This document shows, piece after piece, positions 1 through 7,139 of a stretch of DNA of 10,400 nt (the first letter of the stretch is position 1; every line of letters starts with the position of its first letter). The notes below the pieces were generated by a model. The model saw only the letters and a program-made list of their open reading frames with translations, searched no databases and was not told the origin of the DNA. This DNA is from Bacillota bacterium. Lineage in GTDB: Bacteria; Bacillota; Clostridia; Lachnospirales; Lachnospiraceae. The stretch lies in the NCBI GenBank assembly GCA_022717655.1, contig JAIIAN010000106.1, positions 1 through 10,400 of the forward strand. Reading direction: 5' to 3'. Both the position numbers and the translations under genes were made by a program.

Positions 1-435
1 TGCGAAAAGAACTATATTTCGTTTGATCTGTATGGCTTTGGCTGGGATGAAAAAGAGCGGCCAAGCTACAGGGGTATGGTGGAAGACAAGCTGGCAACGC
101 TTTCCAGGTATAAATTCTCCATCTGCTTTGAAAACATGAAAAGTAAAGGCGGATACATCACCGAAAAAATATTCGATTGCTTTTTTGCCGGGTGCATTCC
201 TGTGTATTACGGGTCTGATGTCATTCTGGATTATGTACCGGAAGGTACATTTGTTGATTACAGAAAGTTTCGTGATACGGACGAACTGAATGCTTACCTG
301 CAGAATATGCGGCAGGATGAGTACGAACAAATGCAGGAGCGAATAAAGGCGTATCTTGCGGGTGACCTGTATAAAACAAATTTTTCGGTGGAAGCTTATG
401 TAGACAGAATGGTAAACGCAATTACAAGGTGGTAA
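1..435 (+). CDS. GT10 family fucosyltransferase-like, C-terminal part (5' end outside window)
   Basis: The frame is open from base 1 to the TAA at 433-435, giving 144 residues of a protein that begins upstream. The segment FENMKSKGGYITEK (residues 43-56 of the visible part), followed by an A/G-C-I-P-V-x-Y-G stretch, matches the conserved GT10 donor-binding motif. In known members this binds GDP-fucose in the C-terminal Rossmann-like domain of a GT-B fold. Family members transfer fucose in alpha-1,3 or alpha-1,4 linkage to GlcNAc or glucose of surface glycans, acting in the cytoplasm at the membrane face. The rest of the visible part resembles the usual C-terminal tail. The stop lies 5 bases before the flippase ATG, so the two are probably co-transcribed. 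The family call is confident; the donor being fucose is inferred from the family, and no GDP-fucose genes are in view. Confidence 0.85.
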   Translation, partial: CEKNYISFDLYGFGWDEKERPSYRGMVEDKLATLSRYKFSICFENMKSKGGYITEKIFDCFFAGCIPVYYGSDVILDYVPEGTFVDYRKFRDTDELNAYLQNMRQDEYEQMQERIKAYLAGDLYKTNFSVEAYVDRMVNAITRW

Positions 436-440
436 GGCGG

Positions 441-1868
441 ATGAAGAAAAAAAAGGTTTCAATAAATATTATGTACAATGTTGTGAACCAAGCTGTTGCT
501 CTCATTGTGCCGCTTGTCCTTTCTCCTTATGTTGCGCGGGTGCTGTCGCCAGAATTGATTGGGGATTATTCCTATGTATTGGCAAACAGCTCGTATTTCG
601 TGCTGGTAGAAAGCCTTGGCTTTTCCCTGTATGGAATGTTGCAGGTTGCAGAAAACCGGGACGACAAGGTGTATGTTAGTGCACTACTGAAAGAGATCAT
701 GGCGGCAAAACTGGTGCTTATGGCGGGATGCATCTTTGTTTACATGGCACTGTTCTTGAAGGCTTCTAACTCCAATAAAACACTAGCGCTGATCATGGTG
801 CTGAATATTGTTTCCATGGGAATCGATTCCACCTGGTTCCTGATGGGAATGGAGGATTTTAAAACCACAACCCTTAGAAATATTGCCGTGCGGATTGCAA
901 ATGTGCTACTGGTGCTCTTTCTGGTAAAATCTGAGAAAGATTTTCTGCTTTACGCGCTGATTATGCAGTTGTCAAATGTAATCAGTTATATTGTCGTGAT
1001 CCCGACGCTGAATAAATATATCGTACCGGCCCAAATGTCAGTCCGACATGCTGTTGAACATGCCAGAAAATCAATTGTTTATGTAATACCGGGCTTGATC
1101 AATACTATTTTCTCGTCCGCAGATAAAACTGTTCTGGGGGCTCTTGCAGACAGCTACGAGGTTGGCGTATATGAACAGGCTTCCAAGATATGCACCCTGT
1201 GCGGAACAGTAATAAACTCGGTCAGTAACGTGCTATTGCCGCGAATTACCTATTTGAACAAGAATAAAAGTGTAGATGAAGCAAAAACATTGCTATTCAA
1301 AACACTGCAAGGGGCAACCATCGTTTCCATTGCCGTGGCGGCAGGGATTATTTGTGTTGCAGAGGAGTTTGTACCTTTTTTCTTTGGAAAAGGGTACGAA
1401 AAAAGCGTGGTTCTGTTAAAAATATTGTCGGTCAATGTGTATATGACAATTCTGTCCACTTATATCGGGCAACAATGTCTGATTTCGGTTGGCAGGCAGC
1501 GAGAATATAATATTGCAATTAGCTTTGGCGCAGGATTGAATCTGTTTCTGAATATTCTGTTGGTTAGAAAAATGCAGTCGGTCGGAGTCTCGTTTGCCTC
1601 GCTGGCTGCATCGATAATTATCTGTGTGTTCCTTTTGTATTTCAGCAGAAACCGTATCCGGTTCCGGGATCTTGTGTCCATGAGCTGGAAATCGGTTGCA
1701 GCCTCTGTGGTGATGTTCATTGCGACAAGCTGGGTGCATACAGGTTCCGTTGGGATAACACTGACTTGTAAGATCCTGATTGGTGCCATGGTCTATTTTG
1801 TGATGCTGCTGCTTTTGCGCGAAAGCTTTCTTATGGATATCTTAAAAGGAATAAAGCTCAGACGGTAA
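441..1868 (+). CDS. wzx: Wzx-type polysaccharide flippase (MOP superfamily)
   Basis: A 475-residue, strongly hydrophobic protein with roughly 12-14 membrane segments spread over its length, preceded by a short lysine-rich N terminus (MKKKK). This is the size and layout of Wzx/RfbX flippases, which move undecaprenyl-linked repeat units across the cytoplasmic membrane. The N-terminal region (NQAVALIVPLVLSPYVARVL) and the motif SADKTVLGAL near the middle are typical of the polysaccharide synthase/flippase family. I chose ATG 441 because AAGGTGG at 426-432 sits 8 bases upstream; the GTG at 429 would overlap this ribosome site and the end of the previous gene. A run of eight A (447-454) lies immediately after the start codon. 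Its place between glycosyltransferases supports a Wzx-dependent export route, although no Wzy polymerase is seen in the window. Confidence 0.88.
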   Translation: MKKKKVSINIMYNVVNQAVALIVPLVLSPYVARVLSPELIGDYSYVLANSSYFVLVESLGFSLYGMLQVAENRDDKVYVSALLKEIMAAKLVLMAGCIFVYMALFLKASNSNKTLALIMVLNIVSMGIDSTWFLMGMEDFKTTTLRNIAVRIANVLLVLFLVKSEKDFLLYALIMQLSNVISYIVVIPTLNKYIVPAQMSVRHAVEHARKSIVYVIPGLINTIFSSADKTVLGALADSYEVGVYEQASKICTLCGTVINSVSNVLLPRITYLNKNKSVDEAKTLLFKTLQGATIVSIAVAAGIICVAEEFVPFFFGKGYEKSVVLLKILSVNVYMTILSTYIGQQCLISVGRQREYNIAISFGAGLNLFLNILLVRKMQSVGVSFASLAASIIICVFLLYFSRNRIRFRDLVSMSWKSVAASVVMFIATSWVHTGSVGITLTCKILIGAMVYFVMLLLLRESFLMDILKGIKLRR

Positions 1869-1903
1869 AACGCCCTGTCTGAATGCGAGGGAGAACTTAA
1901 AAC

Positions 1904-2866
1904 ATGATTTCCAAACTGAAATTTTATGCAAAACTTTTTCTGAAAAAGACCTACAGAAAAGAAATTTTTGACATGGTAAATACAGGCGTTACCCGAAAAA
2001 GCACATCCCGGAATCCCGGAAACACGAAGATAATGATCCTTAGAAGAGGAAACAAGGCGGTTGGCGTATTTTCCGATTATATTGTTTTTCTCGGGCAGAT
2101 AGAAGAAGCAGTATCGATGGGCTATGTTCCTATCATAGACCGTCAGACGGTGAAAAACGATTTCTTTCCGGCAGACGACAGCGTTAACACCTGGGAGGTG
2201 TTCTTTGAACAGCCATTTAAAATGGAGCTGCAAGATATAACCGACACAATGGATGTTTACATCAATAACTTAAAACCATCGGTGTCGCCAATTTCAATTA
2301 TGCACTGTGCGGATGGTGATATCCAGGAATACTGGAGAAAAATGGCACGGAAGTATATCCGATTGAACGATGCGATGAAGGAAATAGTAGAAACCAATTA
2401 TGCAGCATTCATGAAGGGCCGAAGGGTTCTGGGCATCGCAATCCGTGAAGGCTATACAAAGCTAGGAGAGCAGGAAAGGGGCAAGGTTGCGGAGCATCCA
2501 ATCCAAGCGGCAACGGTGGAAATGCTTGAACTGGCAAAGAAGTATTCAAAAGAATGGGATTGCCCGTATGTTTACATTACCTGCCAGACGGCAGATACGG
2601 TGGAACAGTTTCAAAAAGAATTTGGTGAAAAGGCGTTATTCTACCCCAAAGCGAGACCCGCTTACAAAGACTTGCTGGAGGGTACTGCCTTGAAGAACGT
2701 AGATAAGGCGGATGCAAAGCAGCATGAAATAAATTACGTTGCAGAAATGACTCTGCTGGCAAAATGTACTTCCATGATGTGCTCTGAAAACTCTGGGGCG
2801 GAGGGAGCTTTTATTATGAGCAAGGGCTTTGAGCACTTTTTGTGTGTTGATAAGGGAAGATACTAA
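1904..2866 (+). CDS. Divergent glycosyltransferase of the fucosyltransferase (NodZ/GT11/POFUT-like) superfamily
   Basis: 320 residues, GAGGGAG at 1887-1893 ahead of ATG 1904. I do not recognise an exact family. The pattern does resemble GT-B fucosyltransferases of the NodZ/GT11/POFUT group. There is a strand ending in GIAIREG where these enzymes usually carry H-x-R-R-x-D. It is followed by a helix, then a strand-turn VYITCQTAD comparable to the 'I-F-L-A-T-D' element, and a C-terminal AKCTSMMCSENSGAEGAF segment comparable to the usual 'S-K-C-D-x-x-I-x-x-x-S-x' donor-site loop. The basic residue of the first motif is kept but the histidine is not. The gene stands between the flippase and a GT11 gene with the same overall order of motifs, so both probably act on the same glycan. 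Donor and linkage cannot be deduced. No signal peptide is seen, consistent with a cytosolic or peripheral membrane enzyme. Confidence 0.6.
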   Translation: MISKLKFYAKLFLKKTYRKEIFDMVNTGVTRKSTSRNPGNTKIMILRRGNKAVGVFSDYIVFLGQIEEAVSMGYVPIIDRQTVKNDFFPADDSVNTWEVFFEQPFKMELQDITDTMDVYINNLKPSVSPISIMHCADGDIQEYWRKMARKYIRLNDAMKEIVETNYAAFMKGRRVLGIAIREGYTKLGEQERGKVAEHPIQAATVEMLELAKKYSKEWDCPYVYITCQTADTVEQFQKEFGEKALFYPKARPAYKDLLEGTALKNVDKADAKQHEINYVAEMTLLAKCTSMMCSENSGAEGAFIMSKGFEHFLCVDKGRY

Positions 2867-2896
2867 ATGCTTTGCAGATATGAGAGAGGATATACT

Positions 2897-2950
2897 ATGA
2901 AATATGATCACGCGAGGAATCTGTGTATAGGGAGGCAAGGAACGGAATGA
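2897..2950 (+). other. Possible 17-codon leader ORF overlapping the GT11 start region
   Basis: ATG at 2897 is preceded by GAGAGGA (2884-2890) at a good 6-base distance and reads 17 codons (MKYDHARNLCIGRQGTE) to a TGA at 2948-2950. That TGA overlaps the candidate GT11 ATG at 2947 as ATGA. This could be a translated leader that couples translation into the GT11 gene, a remnant of an older start shifted out of frame, or chance. The ribosome site is better than that of the GTG at 2923. There is no homology support for the peptide. Confidence 0.25.
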
Positions 2951-3910
2951 TTACTGACAGCATGATCGCACAGGGCGATCAACTTGGTGCACAAATGTCT
3001 ACGCTGGCCGAGATTATATATCTGGCCGAGGTCAATCAGCAGGAAATTGTTTTTTGGGACGAATTGAAAAATTTTCGCAGGGGATATCAGTTTCTGGATG
3101 TGTTTGAGTGCAATGGAATAAAGATTATCTCCGGTGATAATAAGGCGATTCGTGCAATAGCATCTCGGATAAAGCGTATCAATACAGGCAACTGGAAAGG
3201 AAATATGAAAAAAGCATATTTCTCACGGTTCGATCGCTATAAAGACCGCCTCTTGTATGAACTGATCCGATGCGCTCATAAGGATTTTGAAAGAAAGAAG
3301 AATCTGTGCGGAGGAAAACACTGCGACGCTTCTCTTCTGAACCTGAACCATGGCAAATCATATGACATTGTTGACGGTTTTGGCACTTACCAAGATTGGA
3401 AAATATCAGGTGACCGAGTAAAGGATGTATTTACCTTTAAAAAGAGTATTGCGGAAGAAGGGAACAGGCTGTTCCAAAATCTGAATTTGAAAGGGAAGAA
3501 GCCGGTCTCGGTGCATTTTCGGATGGCAGATTATCTTGTTCTGGCTTCTTTGAATCTTTCGCTGGGTTATTACCAGAAAGCTCTGCAGTATTTTGATGAT
3601 AGCGAAACAGTATACATCGTGTTTTCGGATGAAATCAATAAGGTAAAGAACATTTTCTCGGGGGGGGGGGCTCGATAATAAGGATGTAATCTATATGGAT
3701 GGCAACAACAGCGCAGCAATGGATATGTATCTTATGACAAAATGCTCTGGAGGAAACATTATAGCAAACTCGACATTTTCCTTTTGGGGAGCATACCTGA
3801 ATAAATCTCCCGACAAAAAGGTAATATGCCCCAAAAATTTCGTTGGCGAAAATACAAGTGTGAATTATATCAATGGCAATTATTACCCGGAAAACTGGAT
3901 TGCTCTATGA
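2923..3910 (+). CDS. GT11 alpha-1,2-fucosyltransferase-like gene, frame broken at a G11 tract (apparently phase OFF)
   Basis: The 5' part reads in one frame to TAA 3676-3678. The 3' part continues in the next frame from about 3671 to TGA 3908-3910. Together they make one GT11-like protein of about 320-328 residues, close to family size. Counting from ATG 2947, GDQLGAQM (10-17) corresponds to the N-terminal G-x-L-G-N-Q-M loop. VSVHFRMADY (187-196) corresponds to the H-x-R-R-x-D-Y signature, with two substitutions. After the break, MYLMTKC and IIANSTFSFWGAYLN match the conserved C-terminal 'I-I-A-N-S-T-F-S-W-W-G' donor-site block. Family members transfer fucose from GDP-fucose to galactose. As written, the product ends after the G run as GGGAR and loses the donor-site block, so it should be inactive. 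The start is uncertain: GTG 2923 has a close GAGGAA (2914-2919), and ATG 2947 has AAGGA (2937-2941). A sequencing indel in the G run is possible. Confidence 0.82.
3660..3670 (+). repeat. Homopolymeric G11 tract, candidate slipped-strand contingency locus
   Basis: Eleven consecutive G sit inside the GT11 coding region, directly at the point where the reading frame changes. With 10 or 13 G the upstream frame joins the downstream frame (IFSGGG then LDNKDVIY). With 11 G translation stops at TAA 3676. With 12 G it stops at the TAA at 3686-3688 in the shown numbering. Long G or C runs in coding sequence are the classical substrate for replication slippage and phase variation. The nearby genes carry no comparable G or C run. 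Confidence 0.75.
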
Positions 3911-3938
3911 TGTTACAAGATTTGAAAGGGTGAATAAA

Positions 3939-4721
3939 ATGAAAGTAGTATTGTTAGCAGGCGGCTTTGGAACTCGCATTTCAGAAGAATCACAGTTCAA
4001 ACCGAAGCCGATGGTTGAGATTGGTGGGCAGCCTATCCTATGGCACATTATGAAGGAATATTCCTATTATGGCTTCAACGAGTTTGTGATTTGTGCAGGC
4101 TACAAGCAGCACATCATCAAAGAGTGGTTTGCAAATTATTTTCTGCATAACAGTGATGTTACCTTTGATTTTACGACTGGCCAGAATGACATGATCATTC
4201 ATCAGCAGCACTGTGAACCGTGGAAGGTCACAGTTGTGGATACCGGCCTGAACACCATGACAGGCGGGCGAATCAAGCGCATTCAGCCGTATATTGGTAA
4301 TGAGCCTTTTATGATGACCTACGGCGATGGTGTCTGTGATGTGGACATTGATAAGCTTGTGGAATTTCATAAACAGCATGGCAAAATTGCAACATTGACT
4401 GCTGTGATGTTGGAACAGCAGAAGGGCATTCTGGACATTGGTGGAGATAATGCGGTCAAATCCTTCCGGGAAAAGAGCCAGATGGATGAGGCTCCTATCA
4501 ATGCCGGGTATATGGTGCTGGAGCCGCAAATCTTTGATTACATTGAGGGTGACCAGACCGTTTTCGAGCGTGAGCCACTGGAAAAGCTGGCCAAGGAGGG
4601 GCAGCTGATGTCTTATATGCATAAAGGCTTCTGGCAGTGCATGGACAATATACGTGAAAAAGAAATGTTGGAAAAACTTCTGGCTGCAGGTCAGGCACCG
4701 TGGAAGAAATGGGAGGGTTAA
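3939..4721 (+). CDS. rfbF: Glucose-1-phosphate cytidylyltransferase
   Basis: 260 residues, against about 257 in the Salmonella enzyme. It makes CDP-glucose from CTP and glucose-1-phosphate, the first committed step of CDP-3,6-dideoxyhexose synthesis. The nucleotidyltransferase signature LAGGFGTR is at residues 6-13, followed by KPKPMVEIGG (21-30) with the expected substrate-binding lysine (K23). YGDGVCDVD (128-136) contains the metal-binding aspartate D130. The real start is ATG 3939, with GAAAGGG at 3924-3930 eight bases upstream. An upstream in-frame ATG at 3873 lies inside the GT11 3' end and has no comparable support. The stop is 2 bases before the rfbG start, indicating tight coupling. 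Base composition rises in G+C compared with the glycosyltransferase genes to the left. Confidence 0.95.
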   Translation: MKVVLLAGGFGTRISEESQFKPKPMVEIGGQPILWHIMKEYSYYGFNEFVICAGYKQHIIKEWFANYFLHNSDVTFDFTTGQNDMIIHQQHCEPWKVTVVDTGLNTMTGGRIKRIQPYIGNEPFMMTYGDGVCDVDIDKLVEFHKQHGKIATLTAVMLEQQKGILDIGGDNAVKSFREKSQMDEAPINAGYMVLEPQIFDYIEGDQTVFEREPLEKLAKEGQLMSYMHKGFWQCMDNIREKEMLEKLLAAGQAPWKKWEG

Positions 4722-4723
4722 AA

Positions 4724-5788
4724 ATGCAAGGCAGGTTTGATCCGGAATTTTATAAAGGCAAACGCGTCTTTGTTACAGGCCATACAGGCTTCAAAGGCTC
4801 TTGGCTCTGCAAAATTCTCGCCAATGCAGGGGCAGAGGTCACGGGTTACTCTTTGGATCCGCCTACGAATCCTTCACTGTTTGAGATTGCAGAAATCGAG
4901 AAAGAAATCCATTCTGTAATTGGGGATATCCGCGATTTTGACGCACTGAAGGCTGCTTTTGATGAAGCGCAGCCGGAAATCGTTTTGCATCTGGCGGCAC
5001 AGCCTATCGTGCGCGACAGTTATAAGGACCCGCATTATACATACGAAACCAATGTGATGGGAACGGTCAATCTTCTGGAATGCGTTCGACAGTCCAGCTG
5101 CGTGAAAAGTGTTCTGAATGTCACCACAGATAAGGTTTACCACAACAACGAGTGGGTCTGGGGCTATCGGGAGAACGAACCTCTTGATGGGTTTGACCCC
5201 TATTCGAATAGTAAGAGCTGCTCAGAGCTGGTGACCCATAGCTACAAAAACAGCTTTTTTAAAGACGGTACGGTGGCGGTCTCGACGGCACGGGCTGGTA
5301 ATGTGATCGGTGGCGGTGACTTTGCCAATGACCGAATCATCCCAGACTGTGTCCGTGCAATGGCAGCTAAGCAGGCGATTGGTGTCCGCAATCCGTATTC
5401 CACCCGACCGTATCAGCATGTGCTGGAGCCTTTGGCGGTTTACCTGATGATTGCCCAGAAGCAGTATGAAGACCCGAAATATCAGGGGTATTACAATGTT
5501 GGCCCTGACGATTGCGACTGCGTAACTACTGGAGAACTGGTAGATATGTTCTGCAAATACTGGGGACTGGATGCCAAGTGGGAGAACCATGCCGAGGCAA
5601 ATGCACCGCACGAAGCAAACTTCCTAAAGTTGGATTGCAGCAAAGTCAAGGCAGTATTTGGCTGGAAACCTCGCTGGCATATCGAAGAGTGCATGGATAT
5701 GACCTGCCGATTTAGCAAAGTATGGCTGAAGGGCGGAGATGTTGCGGCAGAGATGGACAAAGAAATCAAAGAGTTTATGGAGGAGTAA
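4724..5788 (+). CDS. rfbG: CDP-glucose 4,6-dehydratase
   Basis: 354 residues, close to the 359 of the Salmonella protein. It is an extended short-chain dehydrogenase that converts CDP-D-glucose to CDP-4-dehydro-6-deoxy-D-glucose with bound NAD. The N-terminal nucleotide-binding loop is TGHTGFKGSWL (18-28), the form typical of this enzyme. The catalytic residues are visible as TTDKVY (134-139) and YSNSK (160-164), giving the expected Thr/Asp/Lys plus Tyr-x3-Lys set. The start is ATG 4724 because GGGAGGG (4711-4717) lies 6 bases upstream, inside the end of rfbF. The earlier in-frame ATG at 4700 would overlap rfbF by 22 bases with no ribosome site. The ribosome site of rfbH lies in its last codons, so translation of rfbF, rfbG and rfbH is likely coupled. 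Confidence 0.95.
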   Translation: MQGRFDPEFYKGKRVFVTGHTGFKGSWLCKILANAGAEVTGYSLDPPTNPSLFEIAEIEKEIHSVIGDIRDFDALKAAFDEAQPEIVLHLAAQPIVRDSYKDPHYTYETNVMGTVNLLECVRQSSCVKSVLNVTTDKVYHNNEWVWGYRENEPLDGFDPYSNSKSCSELVTHSYKNSFFKDGTVAVSTARAGNVIGGGDFANDRIIPDCVRAMAAKQAIGVRNPYSTRPYQHVLEPLAVYLMIAQKQYEDPKYQGYYNVGPDDCDCVTTGELVDMFCKYWGLDAKWENHAEANAPHEANFLKLDCSKVKAVFGWKPRWHIEECMDMTCRFSKVWLKGGDVAAEMDKEIKEFMEE

Positions 5789-5792
5789 AACG

Positions 5793-7139
5793 ATGGCTAT
5801 TTGGAAAAACGAGGCAGAAGCCCGCGAGCAGATCAAGACAATGGTAGCAGAGTACTACCACGACTTTAAGGAGAAAAAGACACCTTATCAGGAGGGTGAC
5901 CGTATCACCTATGCAGCACGTGTGTTTGATGAGAAGGAAATGTGTGCGCTGACCGATGCAACGCTGGATTTCTGGCTGACGACTGGTCGCTTTGCAGATC
6001 AGTTTGAAAAAGAGTTTGCACAGTGGATTGGAGTTAAGTATGCGCATCTGGTAAACAGCGGCTCTTCTGCAAACCTGATTGCCTTTATGACTTTGACTGC
6101 CCCTGAGCTGGGCGACCGCCAAATCAAGAAGGGCGATGAAATTATCACCGTTGCCTGCGGTTTCCCCACCACCGTGACCCCGGCCATCCAGTATGGCGCA
6201 GTGCCTGTGTTTGTGGACGTGACGGTTCCGCAGTACAACATTGATGTTACTAAACTGGAAGCAGCCCTTTCTCCCAAGACCAAGGCGGTCATGATTGCAC
6301 ATACACTGGGCAATCCGTTTGACCTGTCCGCAGTCAAGGCATTCTGCGATGCACATAATCTGTGGTTGGTCGAGGATAACTGCGATGCACTGGGTACCCA
6401 GTATACCATTAACGGTGAAACTCGCTTTACTGGCACTTGGGGCGATATTGGCACTTCTAGCTTCTATCCGCCGCACCATATGACCATGGGCGAGGGTGGC
6501 TGTGTTTATACCAATAATCCGAAGCTGAACCGTCTGATTCTGTCCTACCGTGACTGGGGTCGTGACTGTATCTGCCCGTCCGGTCAGGATAACTTCTGCG
6601 GCCATCGTTTTGACGGCCAGTTTGGTGAACTGCCCAAGGGCTATGATCATAAATATGTTTACAGCCATTTTGGTTATAACCTGAAGGTTACGGATATGCA
6701 GGCTGCAATCGGCTGTGAGCAGTTGAAGAAGTTCCCGTCCTTTATTGAGCGCCGCCGTCATAACTGGGACCGTCTGCGTGCGGCACTGGAGCCTGCTGCA
6801 GATAAACTGATCCTGCCGGAACCCGCAGCAAATAGCCGCCCGTCTTGGTTCGGATTCCTGATTTCTGTCAAGCCGGAGAGTGGTCTGAACCGCAACGATG
6901 TGACCCGCTATGTAGAGAGTCATAATGTGCAGACTCGCCTGCTGTTCAGTGGTAATTTGATCAAGCACCCCTGTTTTGACCAGATGCGCGGTACGGATGC
7001 CTACCGTGTTGTCGGTAATCTGATGAACACTGACTTTATTATGAACAACACCTTCTGGGTTGGTGTTTACCCCGGCATGACCGATGAAATGATCGACTAC
7101 ATGGCAAAGGCCATTATTGAGGCTGTGAAAGAAAAATGA
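5793..7139 (+). CDS. rfbH: CDP-4-dehydro-6-deoxy-D-glucose 3-dehydratase (E1, PMP and [2Fe-2S] enzyme)
   Basis: 448 residues of a DegT/AHBA-fold enzyme that removes the 3-hydroxyl of CDP-4-dehydro-6-deoxyglucose using pyridoxamine phosphate and an iron-sulfur cluster. The segment SFYPPHHMTMGEGG has histidine (H228) in place of the PLP lysine of ordinary aminotransferases, which is diagnostic of E1. The cluster cysteines are visible as C259-x-C261-x7-C269, and C197 in EDNCDALG fits the fourth ligand. The spacing from C197 to C259 is 61 residues rather than the 57 I recall for the Yersinia enzyme, explained by a longer loop around residues 204-215. ATG 5793 has GGAGGAG (5779-5785) 7 bases upstream, within the end of rfbG. 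The stop overlaps the next start as ATGA. E1 normally needs an E3 reductase (ddhD/ascD/rfbI), which is not found in this window. Confidence 0.95.
   Translation: MAIWKNEAEAREQIKTMVAEYYHDFKEKKTPYQEGDRITYAARVFDEKEMCALTDATLDFWLTTGRFADQFEKEFAQWIGVKYAHLVNSGSSANLIAFMTLTAPELGDRQIKKGDEIITVACGFPTTVTPAIQYGAVPVFVDVTVPQYNIDVTKLEAALSPKTKAVMIAHTLGNPFDLSAVKAFCDAHNLWLVEDNCDALGTQYTINGETRFTGTWGDIGTSSFYPPHHMTMGEGGCVYTNNPKLNRLILSYRDWGRDCICPSGQDNFCGHRFDGQFGELPKGYDHKYVYSHFGYNLKVTDMQAAIGCEQLKKFPSFIERRRHNWDRLRAALEPAADKLILPEPAANSRPSWFGFLISVKPESGLNRNDVTRYVESHNVQTRLLFSGNLIKHPCFDQMRGTDAYRVVGNLMNTDFIMNNTFWVGVYPGMTDEMIDYMAKAIIEAVKEK

Noticed and set aside
3695..3910. A separate 71-codon gene after the G tract
   Set aside because: Its sequence is the conserved C-terminal block of GT11 and continues the upstream gene once one G is removed. 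It has no ribosome site of its own, so it is the 3' half of the split gene.
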